Positions 19,407-28,032 are shown, numbered from the stretch's first letter. The stretch is DNA of 64,000 nucleotides from Prado023 sp963747335 (GCA_963747335.1 CAVVEV010000012.1:496001-560000); one strand, 5' to 3'. Made by a program: numbers and translations. Notes: generated by a model from the sequence alone, not told the origin.

Positions 19407-20333
19407 GTGTCTGAGACCACTCCGGGGCCGGTCGCCCCCACCCCCGCCCCGCTCGTCCCCGGTCCTGACGGGCGGCCCCGGTCCTCGGGCGTGGCCTACG
19501 TGGACCAGTGGCCGGTCGACCTCGGGACGGCCGCCGTCGTGAAGTCCATCCGCAAGGGTGGGGGGTCCTGGCGCAGCGTGACGGTGTTCTCCGAGATCGC
19601 CTCCACGAACACCGTCGGGGTCGCCCTGGCCACAGCCGGCTGCCCATCCGGGGTCGTGCTGGTGACGGACCTGCAGACTGCCGGGCGCGGTCGGTTGGAC
19701 CGCAGCTGGGAGGCACCCTCGGGCACGTCGGCGATGTTCTCAGTCGTGCTGCACCCCACCGGCCCGGACCACGAGTGGGGGGTCCTGCCCCTGCTGGCCG
19801 GCGTGGCGGTGTGCGAGGCCCTGGAGTTCGTGACCGGCGTGCGGGCCTCCCTGAAGTGGCCCAACGACCTGGTGATCCGCGATGAGGACGCCCCCAGCGG
19901 TCGTGGCGGCAAGGTGGGCGGCATCCTGGCCGAGCGCGATGCGCAGACCGGAGCCATCGTGCTCGGCATCGGGATCAACGTCGACCTCGCGGAAGCGGAC
20001 CTGCCTGTGGAGGGTGCCACCTCCCTGACACTGGCCGGGGTCCCGCGCCCGCGCCGGGCCAAGCTGGTCGGACGTGCGCTGTCGCGCATCGAGCACTGGT
20101 TCACGGCGTGGGACGCCGTGGGCATGGACACCGACTCCCTGGATCGCCTGCTCGAGTCCTACCGCGAGCGCTGCATCTCCCTCGGTGCCACCCTGACCGT
20201 GGTGCGTCCCGGTGCCGAGGACCTCGTCGGCCAGGGTGCGGGAATCAGCCCGACGGGCGCGCTGCTGGTCGACTCCGCGGGGACCCAGGTCGCGGTCGTC
20301 GTCGGCGACGTGACCCACGCCCCCACCCACTGA
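19407..20333 (+). CDS. birA: Biotin-[acetyl-CoA-carboxylase] ligase BirA
   Basis: A 308-residue monofunctional biotin protein ligase that makes biotinyl-AMP and attaches biotin to the AccA BCCP lysine. The biotin/ATP site is seen as TDLQTAGRGRLDR near residue 90, the LKWPNDLV motif near 152, and GGILAE and GIGINVDL after it. A C-terminal SH3-like domain (ISPTGALLVDSAG) follows. There is no N-terminal helix-turn-helix, only a Pro-rich stretch, so it is not a repressor. The GTG start is supported by the TACCTT box 6 nt before it. It is divergent from accD-accE and followed 1 nt later by the cyclase gene. Confidence 0.93.
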   Translation: MSETTPGPVAPTPAPLVPGPDGRPRSSGVAYVDQWPVDLGTAAVVKSIRKGGGSWRSVTVFSEIASTNTVGVALATAGCPSGVVLVTDLQTAGRGRLDRSWEAPSGTSAMFSVVLHPTGPDHEWGVLPLLAGVAVCEALEFVTGVRASLKWPNDLVIRDEDAPSGRGGKVGGILAERDAQTGAIVLGIGINVDLAEADLPVEGATSLTLAGVPRPRRAKLVGRALSRIEHWFTAWDAVGMDTDSLDRLLESYRERCISLGATLTVVRPGAEDLVGQGAGISPTGALLVDSAGTQVAVVVGDVTHAPTH

Positions 20334-20334
20334 G

Positions 20335-21405
20335 GTGAGCGGGGCCATCGGCGGGGCAGGTTCCGCCGATGCGGCCGTCCCTGACCAGTCCGCGGCCCCG
20401 GATCTGCGGGAGCTGCAGATCGGCCGGATCGCGGAGCTCGTCCTCGGCGACCCGGCGGTCTTCACCCGGGAGGAGGCGGCGGCCGCCGCCGGCTTGAGCG
20501 TCGACCAGGCGCGACCGTACTGGCGGGCCATGGGATTCGCCGACGTCGGTTCGGCACCGGCTTTCACCGCGACCGACGTCGAGTCGCTCTGCCTGCTCAC
20601 CGGCTGGGTGTCCGATGGGATCCTGGACGAGGCCACCACGATCGAGGTGGTCCGCAGCCTCGGGCAGACTGCCTCCCGGCTGGCGGACTGGCAGGTCGAC
20701 ACGATGGCCCGCGTCCTGTCGGAGTCCGCGACTCCCATCGACCTCGCTGCGGTGGGTGAGGGGATGGCCGGGATCATGCCGGGGCTCGAATCGCTGCTGG
20801 TGCATGCCTGGCGCCGCCATCTGGCCGCCGCCATCGGACGGGGCCTGGCCTTCGTGGCCGACGATCCCGAGGGCGTGTCCGAGCCCACGCTGGCCACGGT
20901 CGGGTTCGCGGACATCGCTGGCTTCACCCGGCTGGCCCGGGTGATGGCCGACGAGGACCTCGCGCAGATGGTGCAGGCCTTCGAGTCCGGCGCGGCCGAC
21001 ATCGTCGCCGCACGCGGCGGGCGGCTGGTGAAGACCCTCGGCGATGAGGTGATGTTCGTCGCCGACAGCGCCGATGACGCGGTGGCCATCGCCATCGGGA
21101 TGCACCGGCTGACTGCACCGGGCGCGGAGGAGCTGAGGCTGCGCATCGGGCTGGCCACAGGGCACCTGATCTCCCGGATGGGCGACTTCTACGGGGGCAC
21201 GGTCAACCTCGCCAGCCGGCTGACTGCCATCGCCCGACCCGGGTCCACACTCATGGACACGGCGACGGAGGGTGCGCTCGGCGACCCGGAGGTCTACGTC
21301 CTACGGCACCTGGCACCCCGCCCCCTGCGTGGGATGGGGCTGGTGCGCGCCACCTCCGTGCATCAGCGGCGCCGGCAGCAGGTCCAGGACGCTGCAGCGG
21401 GCTGA
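20335..21405 (+). CDS. Class III adenylate cyclase with N-terminal regulatory domain
   Basis: A 356-residue soluble cyclase making cAMP from ATP. Residues 1-175 form an all-alpha N-terminal domain like that of mycobacterial Rv2212/Rv1264-type cyclases. The catalytic domain begins at VGFADIAGFT, containing the first metal Asp. KTLGDEVMF carries the substrate-specifying Lys and second metal Asp, and NLASRL supplies the transition-state Asn and Arg. All key residues appear intact, so it should be active as a homodimer. The GTG is 1 nt after the birA stop, so the two are translationally linked. The regulatory signal is unknown. Confidence 0.88.
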   Translation: MSGAIGGAGSADAAVPDQSAAPDLRELQIGRIAELVLGDPAVFTREEAAAAAGLSVDQARPYWRAMGFADVGSAPAFTATDVESLCLLTGWVSDGILDEATTIEVVRSLGQTASRLADWQVDTMARVLSESATPIDLAAVGEGMAGIMPGLESLLVHAWRRHLAAAIGRGLAFVADDPEGVSEPTLATVGFADIAGFTRLARVMADEDLAQMVQAFESGAADIVAARGGRLVKTLGDEVMFVADSADDAVAIAIGMHRLTAPGAEELRLRIGLATGHLISRMGDFYGGTVNLASRLTAIARPGSTLMDTATEGALGDPEVYVLRHLAPRPLRGMGLVRATSVHQRRRQQVQDAAAG

Positions 21406-21442
21406 GTGCCGCGCCCCCCGGACAGCCGGGCTCACGGAGCGG

Positions 21443-21976
21443 TCAGGCGATGCGCGAGGGGTCCGGCACCGGGGCCGGCTGCTCCTCGGTCGGGAAGACC
21501 CATGTGCGGTACACCCAGAACCGGAACATCGTGCCGAGGCCGACGGCGATGACGTTGCCGCTGATGTTGTCGGCGAGCTGGCTGTCCAGGCCGAGCAGGT
21601 AGTGCGTGAATGCCAGGCAGCCCCAGGAGATGAGCAGGGCGGCGGCGTTGGTGGCGAAGAACAGCGCCGTCTCCCGGCCGTAGCCGGTCCGGGCGCGGTC
21701 GCGGTAGGTCCAGTGGCGGTTGGCCAGGAAGGCGAAGGTCGTGGCGACGATCACGCTGATGGTCTTGGCGGTCAACGGGCTGTCCGACAGGACCCCGGCG
21801 CGCAGGATGTTGAACAGGCCGACGTCGATGACGAACGCCCCGGCACCGACCGTCCCGAACTTGGCGACCTCGGCACCCAGGCGGCGCGCGGCACCGACGA
21901 CTCTGGCCTGTGCCTGTCCGTCCACGGTCGCTTCCGCTCGTTCGTGCGCGTCCACCTGTGTCATGCGTGCACCCAT
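21443..21976 (-). CDS. GtrA-like small membrane protein (polysaccharide lipid-carrier flippase family)
   Basis: About 177 residues with four transmembrane helices after an N-terminal cytoplasmic stretch: FGTVGAGAFVIDVGL, a helix at ISVIVATTFAFLANRHWTY, one at LFFATNAAALLISWG, and VIAVGLGTMFRFWVYR. RHWTY and FRFWVYRTWVF are typical GtrA endings. Such proteins move polyprenyl-linked sugars, often for teichoic acid or arabinogalactan glycosylation. The start is uncertain: ATGs lie at 21976 and 21964 with no strong ribosome-binding site. A gtrA-like gene near birA and purK is also found in mycobacteria (Rv3277). Confidence 0.8.
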   Translation of the reverse strand: MGARMTQVDAHERAEATVDGQAQARVVGAARRLGAEVAKFGTVGAGAFVIDVGLFNILRAGVLSDSPLTAKTISVIVATTFAFLANRHWTYRDRARTGYGRETALFFATNAAALLISWGCLAFTHYLLGLDSQLADNISGNVIAVGLGTMFRFWVYRTWVFPTEEQPAPVPDPSRIA

Positions 21977-22036
21977 ACCCAGTCCAGGGCTGCTGCACAC
22001 CTGACCTGCCACGTGAAGTGTCTCACCACCATCGCC

Positions 22037-22042
22037 TAACGT
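22037..22042 (+). promoter_or_regulatory. -10 box TAACGT upstream of acyl-CoA dehydrogenase
   Basis: TAACGT lies 32 nt before the start codon. A CAGGAGG ribosome-binding site (22063-22069) follows, so this gene has a short conventional leader. Confidence 0.4.
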
Positions 22043-22074
22043 GGGGGCCGTCGTCCCCAACCCAGGAGGCCCCC

Positions 22075-23232
22075 ATGGATCTCGACCTCTCGCCCGAGCA
22101 CGACGAGCTGCGCGAGGTGGTCGCCCGCTTCGCCCGTGACGAGGTGGCCCCCGTCATCGGCGAGCACTACCGGCGAGGGGAGTTCCCGCTGTCCCTCGTG
22201 CGCCGGATGGGCGAGATGGGGCTGTTCGGCCTCCCGATCCCCGAGGAGTACGGCGGCATGGGTGGGGACTACGTCGCGCTCTGCGTGGCCATCGAGGAGC
22301 TGGCGCGCGTGGACTCGTCGATCGCGATCACGCTCGAGGCCGGGGTGTCCCTGGGCGCCATGCCGATCCTGCGCTTCGGCACCGAGGAGCAGCGGGCCAC
22401 CTGGCTGCCCACGCTTGCCGCCGGTGAGATGCTCGGCGCTTTCGGACTGACCGAGTCCGGCAGCGGGTCGGACGCGGGCAGCGTTCGGACGACCGCTGTC
22501 GTCGACGGCGACGACTGGGTGATCAACGGGTCCAAGTCGTTCATCACCAACTCGGGGACCGCCATCACCGGCCTGGTCACCGTCACGGCCGTGACCGGCA
22601 CCCGGGCTGACGGCCGCGCCGAGATCTCGGCGATCCTCGTCCCCTCGGGCACGCCGGGCTTCGAGGTGGCCCCCGAGTACGCCAAGGTCGGCTGGAACGC
22701 CTCGGACACCCATGAGCTGAGCTTCACCGACGTGCGAGTCCCGCTGGCAAACCTCGTCGGGGTGCGGGGGCGCGGCTACGCGCAGTTCCTGTCGATCCTG
22801 GCCGAGGGCCGGGTCGCGATCGCAGCACTGGCCACCGGACTGGCCCAGGGCTGCGTGGACGAGTCCCTGGCCTACGCCGAGACGCGCGAGTCCTTCGGAC
22901 AGCCGATCGCCGGCCGGCAGGCGATCCAGTTCATGATCGCCGACATGGAGGTCCGGGCCCACCTGTCGCGCCTGGCCTGGCGCCGGGCCGCAGGCCTCAT
23001 GCACGCCGGCCTGCCGTTCGCCCGTGAGGCCAGCATCGCCAAGCTGTACTCCTCGGAGGCTGCGATGGACAATGCGCGCGCCGCCACCCAGGTGCACGGC
23101 GGGTACGGGTTCATGATCGACTCGGCCGTCGGCCGGTTCTACCGGGACGCCAAGATCCTGGAGATCGGGGAGGGCACCTCCGAGGTCCAGCGCATGCTGA
23201 TCGCCCGCGACCTCGGGATGCCCGTGGAATGA
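22075..23232 (+). CDS. Acyl-CoA dehydrogenase
   Basis: A 385-residue flavoprotein oxidising acyl-CoA to the 2,3-enoyl thioester and passing electrons to ETF. The all-alpha N-terminal domain, FGLTESGSGSDAGS (FAD/substrate-binding strand), the FITNSGTA segment and the C-terminal GGYGFM...RFYRDAKI.EIGEGTSE block are all family hallmarks. The Glu in EIGEGTSE and preceding residues form the usual substrate pocket; chain length cannot be deduced. The ATG follows AGGAGG by 5-6 nt. It reads toward the aldose epimerase gene 49 nt away. Confidence 0.92.
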   Translation: MDLDLSPEHDELREVVARFARDEVAPVIGEHYRRGEFPLSLVRRMGEMGLFGLPIPEEYGGMGGDYVALCVAIEELARVDSSIAITLEAGVSLGAMPILRFGTEEQRATWLPTLAAGEMLGAFGLTESGSGSDAGSVRTTAVVDGDDWVINGSKSFITNSGTAITGLVTVTAVTGTRADGRAEISAILVPSGTPGFEVAPEYAKVGWNASDTHELSFTDVRVPLANLVGVRGRGYAQFLSILAEGRVAIAALATGLAQGCVDESLAYAETRESFGQPIAGRQAIQFMIADMEVRAHLSRLAWRRAAGLMHAGLPFAREASIAKLYSSEAAMDNARAATQVHGGYGFMIDSAVGRFYRDAKILEIGEGTSEVQRMLIARDLGMPVE

Positions 23233-23268
23233 CCCGCCGCCGGGGTGTGTGCCGGCGCCCGCGCGCAA

Positions 23269-23274
23269 TAGGCT
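23269..23274 (+). promoter_or_regulatory. -10 box TAGGCT, leaderless start of the aldose epimerase gene
   Basis: TAGGCT plus a 7-nt spacer ends at the GTG at 23282. This supports 23282 over an in-frame GTG at 23249. Confidence 0.6.
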
Positions 23275-23281
23275 CATCGAC

Positions 23282-24253
23282 GTGTACGAGATCACGCGCG
23301 GTCCGCATCCGGAGTTCCCCGAGCTCGAGGTCGTCACCCTGCACTCCCCGGCCAACGTCACGGCGTCGTTCGTGCCGAAGGCGGGGATGGTCTGCAACTC
23401 GATGACCCATGACAGCGAGGAGATGCTCGGCCAGCGCTACGGCCTGGCCGGCTACCTCGAGACCGGGCGCACCTTCGGCGTTCCCATCCTCGCACCCTGG
23501 GCCAACCGCTTGGGCAAGATGGCCTACGCCGTCGTCCACGAGGGTGGCGGTGTGCGCCGCATCGACGTGAACCCGAACACCCCCAACCTGCGGTTCGACG
23601 CCTATGGCCAGCCGATCCACGGGCTGCTGCGCGGAAGCAGCGACTGGGACATCGTCGAGGTGCAGGCCACCGCCGACGAGGCGTGGATCACCGCGCGCCT
23701 GGTGTTCGACCAGCGGCGGATCGACTTCGCCGCATTCCCGTTCGAGCACCACATCGAGCTCAAGGCGACCCTGCGGGCCACGTCGCTGACCTTCAGCACG
23801 GCGATCATCGCCACCGGCCAGGACGAGGTGCCGATCGCCTTCGGCTGGCACCCCTACCTGTCGATCCCGGGCCTGGAGCGCAGCGAGTGGGACGTCTACA
23901 TCCCCTTCACGCAGCGCGTCCCGCTGGACTCCACGAAGCTGCCGACCGGCACCCGCGAACAGGTGGAGCCGATCATCGGCAAGCTCGGTGAGCGCAACCT
24001 CGACGACCTGTACGCCGACGTCGCCAACGGCACGACGGCCTACATCCGGGGCAACGGCCGGCGGATGTCGATCCGCTTCGACATGGGCTACGACTGGGCG
24101 ATCCTCTACGGCCCGCCACACCGCGACCACATCTGCATCGAGCCGATGACCGCGGCCAGCGACCCGTTCTCCGGCCAGGACCCGATGGAGGTCGTCCCGC
24201 GCGGGGGCACCTTCCGTGCGGCGTTCACCATCTCGGTGGACCGAACCAGCTGA
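23282..24253 (+). CDS. Aldose 1-epimerase family protein
   Basis: A 323-residue galactose-mutarotase-fold protein. APWANRLG near residue 78, the PIHGLLRG histidine near 114 and FGWHPYLSIPG near 195 supply the substrate-binding Arg and catalytic His pair. A Glu in CIEPMTA near residue 285 fits the catalytic base of this fold. It may interconvert hexose or hexose-phosphate anomers. The leaderless GTG is chosen over the upstream GTG. The next gene begins 7 nt after its stop and is probably cotranscribed. Confidence 0.85.
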   Translation: MYEITRGPHPEFPELEVVTLHSPANVTASFVPKAGMVCNSMTHDSEEMLGQRYGLAGYLETGRTFGVPILAPWANRLGKMAYAVVHEGGGVRRIDVNPNTPNLRFDAYGQPIHGLLRGSSDWDIVEVQATADEAWITARLVFDQRRIDFAAFPFEHHIELKATLRATSLTFSTAIIATGQDEVPIAFGWHPYLSIPGLERSEWDVYIPFTQRVPLDSTKLPTGTREQVEPIIGKLGERNLDDLYADVANGTTAYIRGNGRRMSIRFDMGYDWAILYGPPHRDHICIEPMTAASDPFSGQDPMEVVPRGGTFRAAFTISVDRTS

Positions 24254-24260
24254 GGCCGAC

Positions 24261-25002
24261 GTGCCGACGCGCACGCTCGCCCGGCAGATCCGCGACGAGT
24301 TCCCCGGGGCGGTCCCCGCGACCGAGTTCGTCGCCTCCTGGCACGATCGGTGCCTGGCCGAGGGGTTCGTCGCCGACACGGCGCTGCTCGCCGTGGGAGT
24401 GTGCCGTGACGAGGTGTGCTTCCCGTTCGTCGCCCAGCTCGAGGCGGTGTGGGGCCCTGCGTTCCAGCTGGGCGTCGTTGGGCGGGCTGCTCACCGTGGG
24501 GCGCACGGGGATCGCCGCCGTGGCCAGCCATGCGCCGCGGGAGCCGGGCGAGCCCGTGCGCTACGTCATCGTGGCAGCCGCGCACATCGGGGTGGATGGG
24601 TCGGGCACCTTCGGGTACCTGCGACGCGAGCACCAGGAGACGTCGACACGCGCGTGTGGGGCGCTGATGGCCTTCCGCGATGAGCTGCTCACCAGTCGTC
24701 TGCGGCTCGGTTACGACCCGGTCGATCCCGAGATGAGCCTCCTGCGCCAGCGCGTGCTCACGGCGCTGGTCTACGGCGACATCCCCGAGCCGGTGGAGCT
24801 GACCCAGACCGTCGCGCGCGTCATCGACGAGGACCTGCGTGACCTCCTGGGCTGGATCCAGGCAACCTCGACACCCGAGCGCGAGGTGCAGGTCGCGGTG
24901 GTCACAGGCGTGCTGATCCACACGGCGACCGGTGACTGGTTCCAGGCACACGGACCCCGGATCCACAGCACCGTGACGGGGGAGCGTCCGCTGGCGCTCT
25001 GA
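24261..25002 (+). pseudogene. Frameshifted gene resembling LCIB-type carbonic anhydrases
   Basis: Two frames join to one ~247-residue protein if one surplus base is removed within 24473-24486 (GTCGTTGGGCGGG). The first part runs in frame from GTG 24261 and the second to the TGA at 25000. The composite shows VCRDEVCFPF (Cys48), a Gly-rich GGLLTVGRTGIAAVASH stretch, an AAHIGVDGSGTFGY histidine (codon 24583) and RACGALM (Cys, codon 24655). That spacing recalls the Cys-His-Cys zinc site, the C-x-DE dyad and the PHIGI...ACG pattern of limiting-CO2-inducible B/C proteins, which hydrate CO2. The assignment is from remembered motifs, not a search. The break may be real or an assembly error. It follows the aldose epimerase in an operon. 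Confidence 0.6.
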
Positions 25003-25066
25003 TCGCGCTGTTCGCCGTCGTCAGCCGACGTGCGACACCAGGCCCGGCGTTCCCGAGCAGCTCGGC

Positions 25067-25948
25067 TCAGGGGCGGCTGATCCCGATCGGGGCACCCACG
25101 GCGCGGGCCCACGTCAGGACCTGCGCCCGCAGGTGGTCGGTGTGCTCGAGGGGATGCGCCTGCGCGCCGGCGCTCTTGCTCAGCTTGTGCCCGTCCGGCG
25201 CGGTGAGCAGCGCATGGTGGCGCAGGTCGACGGCGCGGAAGCCCGGCGCGGGCAGCATCCCGGCCACGTGCAGCTGTAGGGCGGACGACCCCAGCAGGTC
25301 GACCCCACGCACGATCGCCGTCACGGCGAGTTCCTCATCGGCGACCACCGAGCCGAGCTGGTAGGCGGGCAGGTCGTCACGGCGCCAGAGGACATGGTCC
25401 CCGGGCGGCAGCGCCAGCCCACGGGACCGCCCCCCACCCGTCATCCATTCAGGGTGCCGGCCTTCTGGGCTCGCCACCCTGACTGGATCAGCGGCGGGAT
25501 CACGGGTGGGGCCACAGGGGACCGACATCCGCAGCGCGGAGCGTCCGGGCTCAAGTGCGAGTCCCGCCTCCCGGCAGCCGGCCACGCATCGGCCGGAGGG
25601 GTCGAGGTCGTGCCGCGAGCACCGGCACACGAAGACGGAGCCGTGCTCCCCGCCCATCAGCCGGTCCCGTGCCCGGCGGAAGGAGTCGATGCGGGTGGAC
25701 ATCGACCACGACGAATGGAAGTCCGCCGGTCCTGACGGGCCGTCGTCGATGTCGATGCCCAGCCAGTCCAGGGTGCGGAAGACATCCTCGAGGTACGCCG
25801 GACGCGCCCGTCCGGTGTCGAAGTCGTCGATGCGCAGCAGCAGGCGGCCGTCGTGCGTGCGCGCCAGCCAGTGCGTGAGCACCATGTTCACCGCGTTGCC
25901 CACGTGCAGGAAGCCGCTGGGCGTCGGGGCGATCCGGGTGACCAGCAC
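25067..25948 (-). CDS. gluQ: Glutamyl-Q tRNA(Asp) synthetase
   Basis: A 293-residue class I aminoacyl-tRNA synthetase paralogue lacking an anticodon-binding domain. It attaches glutamate to the queuosine base of tRNA(Asp). TRIAPTPSGFLHVGN at the N terminus is the HIGH region and HKLSKSAGA near residue 250 is KMSKS-like. A Cys-x-Cys ... Cys-x3-Cys set (CRCSRHD and RCVAGC, about 110-127) fits the zinc knuckle. The GTG at 25948 lies 2 nt after the stop of the upstream ABC ATPase, so it rides on a wall-polymer export operon. A queuosine-independent role cannot be excluded. Confidence 0.87.
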   Translation of the reverse strand: MLVTRIAPTPSGFLHVGNAVNMVLTHWLARTHDGRLLLRIDDFDTGRARPAYLEDVFRTLDWLGIDIDDGPSGPADFHSSWSMSTRIDSFRRARDRLMGGEHGSVFVCRCSRHDLDPSGRCVAGCREAGLALEPGRSALRMSVPCGPTRDPAADPVRVASPEGRHPEWMTGGGRSRGLALPPGDHVLWRRDDLPAYQLGSVVADEELAVTAIVRGVDLLGSSALQLHVAGMLPAPGFRAVDLRHHALLTAPDGHKLSKSAGAQAHPLEHTDHLRAQVLTWARAVGAPIGISRP

Positions 25949-25950
25949 CG

Positions 25951-27087
25951 TCAGGCGGGCCGCTCGGCATCGGTGGGCGCCGGTGAGGCATCGGTGGGCG
26001 TCTCCTCGGTGGGCGCCACCTCGGTGGGCGCCACCTCGGATGCCGCAAGCTCGGGTGCCACGTCGCGGGGCGGCTCCTCGGGTGCCGCTGCCTCGGGTGC
26101 CGCCTGCTCGGCGGTTCCGGCGGCCACCGGGGGGGCGCCGGCCAGCCCTGCGGATCCGGTCAGCCCGGCGCCGGCCGCTGCTGCGGCCTCGCGCTGGGCA
26201 CGTGCCTCCTCGGCGACCTTGAGCGCTGCCTCCTCGGCAGCCCTGCGCTCCTTGCGCTTCTTGGCCCTCAGCCGCTTGCGCTCCTGGGCCTCCTGCTCCG
26301 GGTCGTACATCGCCTCGTAGGCGTCGACGACCTCGTTGGCCTCGCCGTCCATGACGATCTGGCCCTTCTCCAGCCAGATCGCCCGGTTGCAGGTCATCCG
26401 GACCACACCGAGGGAGTGCGAGACGAGGAACACGGTGCCCGCCTCGTCGCGCAGCTGCATGATCCGCTTCTCGCTGCGGCGGCGGAACTCAGCATCGCCC
26501 GTGGCCAGCGCCTCATCGATCATGAGGATCTCGTGGCTCATCGAGGCCGCGATCGCGAAGCGCAGCCGTGCGGCCATGCCCGAGGAGTACGCGGTCATCG
26601 GCAGGCTGATGAAGTCCCCGAGGTCGGCGAACTCCACGATCCAGTCGCGCCGGTCCAGGGCCTGGTCACGCGTCATGCCCATGGCCATGCAACCGAGCAG
26701 GATGTTGCGCTCCCCGGAGAGGTCGCGCATCAGGGCCGCATTGACGCCCAGCAGGGAGGGCTTCCCGGAGGTGTAGACCGCTCCGGACTCAGCAGGCAGG
26801 AGCCCGGCGATCGCCCGCAGGAGCGTGGACTTGCCCGATCCGTTCCGGCCGATCAGGGCGATGGCATCGCCCTCCCGAGCGATGAAGGACACGCCCCGAA
26901 CAGCATGCACACGGCGGAAGACCTCCCCTCGGCCCTGCCCGCGCAGGAGCTTTCGGGCTGAGACAGCTGCCGAGGAGGAACCCCCCTGGGACATGACCTT
27001 GTAGACCACGTGCAGGTGGTCACAGACCACGGTCGGCGCCCGCTCGCCCGGGGGCGCCTCAGGGGGGGCCACGTCATGCTCAGCCAC
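25951..27087 (-). CDS. ABC transporter ATPase, wall-polymer exporter (TagH/Wzt-like)
   Basis: A 378-residue ATPase partnering the adjacent permease. GRNGSGKST is Walker A near residue 80, YSSGMAARL the signature loop and ILMIDEAL the Walker B, all in the arrangement of TagH/RfbB polysaccharide exporters, including the short HSLGVV switch. After about residue 250 comes a charged Glu/Arg/Ala coiled-coil helix. An Ala/Pro/Glu/Thr-rich tail with repeated S/TEVAPTE units follows, encoded by a small tandem repeat near 26000-26040. Tail function is unknown. It overlaps the permease gene by 8 bp. Confidence 0.9.
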   Translation of the reverse strand: MAEHDVAPPEAPPGERAPTVVCDHLHVVYKVMSQGGSSSAAVSARKLLRGQGRGEVFRRVHAVRGVSFIAREGDAIALIGRNGSGKSTLLRAIAGLLPAESGAVYTSGKPSLLGVNAALMRDLSGERNILLGCMAMGMTRDQALDRRDWIVEFADLGDFISLPMTAYSSGMAARLRFAIAASMSHEILMIDEALATGDAEFRRRSEKRIMQLRDEAGTVFLVSHSLGVVRMTCNRAIWLEKGQIVMDGEANEVVDAYEAMYDPEQEAQERKRLRAKKRKERRAAEEAALKVAEEARAQREAAAAAGAGLTGSAGLAGAPPVAAGTAEQAAPEAAAPEEPPRDVAPELAASEVAPTEVAPTEETPTDASPAPTDAERPA

Positions 27088-27973
27088 GGGCGTAGGACTC
27101 CTCGGCGCGGTAGAACACGAGGAAGCCGACGAGCAGGGTCCCGACCCCCCATGCGGCTGCGTACCACCACAGGAAGCCGGGAGCTGAATGGCTGGTCATC
27201 AGCGACACCCGGACGAGCTCGATGTACACGGTGGCCGGGTTGGCGAACAGCAGGGTCCGCACCCATTCCGGGGCGGTCTCGGTGAAGACGTAGATGCTGT
27301 AGAAGACCCCGGAGACGTAGCGCCAGGTGGTCATCACGAAGGGGATCAGCTGGGTCACGTCCTGGCTGGCGGCGGTCCAGCGCGCGACCATCATGCACAG
27401 CCCGGCGTTGAACATCGTCTGCATCAGCATCACCGGGATCACGCCGAGCCAGTGCCAGGAGATCGGCTCACCGGTGAGGAAAACGATCCCGCACAGGATG
27501 AGCAGGGACACGATCTGCTGCTGGATCTCCTGGACGATCACGGCCAGGGGCAGCACCGCGCGCGGGAAGTGGATGGCACGGATCAGGGGGCGGTTGTTCG
27601 CGATCGCCTTCGCCCCACCTGTGACGGCCCGCTGCGTGTAGGTGAAGGTGAAGACGCCCGCGACCAGGAAGGCCACGTAGTTCTCGATCCCCTTGCTCGT
27701 CTTGAGCAGGACCCCGAACACGAAGAAGTAGACGATGGCGTTGAGGATGGGCGCCAGCACCTGCCAGAACCGGCCCAGCATGGTGTCGGAGTACTGGGCC
27801 GTGTTGCGGCTGTTGGCCATGGAGACGATGAAGTCCCGCCGGTTCCACAGCTCGCGGATGTAGCTGCCGATCGGCTGGCGAGCGGCGCTGGAGGCCAGGC
27901 CCCACTCGTCGGCCAGGGCGCGCAGGTCCTGACCGTCGGGTGCCGGGACCGGTTCCGGCAACGTTGTGGACAT
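27080..27973 (-). CDS. ABC transporter permease, wall-polymer exporter (TagG-like)
   Basis: A 297-residue ABC-2 type membrane protein. After a cytoplasmic N-terminal helix containing YIRELWNRRDFI, six hydrophobic segments follow, starting with FWQVLAPILNAIVYFFVFG and ending with GVGTLLVGFLVFYRAEESYARG. The pattern matches TagG/Wzm permeases that export undecaprenyl-linked teichoic acid or O-antigen-like polymers. The ATG at 27973 has AGGAG upstream. Together with the ATPase it forms a complete exporter, fitting the TagF-like polymerase at 32.6 kb and the TarM-like transferase at 15.2 kb. Confidence 0.9.
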   Translation of the reverse strand: MSTTLPEPVPAPDGQDLRALADEWGLASSAARQPIGSYIRELWNRRDFIVSMANSRNTAQYSDTMLGRFWQVLAPILNAIVYFFVFGVLLKTSKGIENYVAFLVAGVFTFTYTQRAVTGGAKAIANNRPLIRAIHFPRAVLPLAVIVQEIQQQIVSLLILCGIVFLTGEPISWHWLGVIPVMLMQTMFNAGLCMMVARWTAASQDVTQLIPFVMTTWRYVSGVFYSIYVFTETAPEWVRTLLFANPATVYIELVRVSLMTSHSAPGFLWWYAAAWGVGTLLVGFLVFYRAEESYARG

Positions 27974-28032
27974 CGGTGCTCCTACTCGCCCTGACCCAGC
28001 ACGCGCCCACGATAGTGCCGACCGGCTGCCGA

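Noticed and set aside
24473..24486. Programmed ribosomal frameshift in the LCIB-like gene
   Set aside because: There is no slippery heptamer, and the two EIIC breaks are of the same single-base type, so an artefact or mutation is simpler.
26000..26040. Tandem GGTGGGCGCCACCTC units as a CRISPR-like array
   Set aside because: The units are directly adjacent, have no spacers and lie in frame in the ATPase tail.
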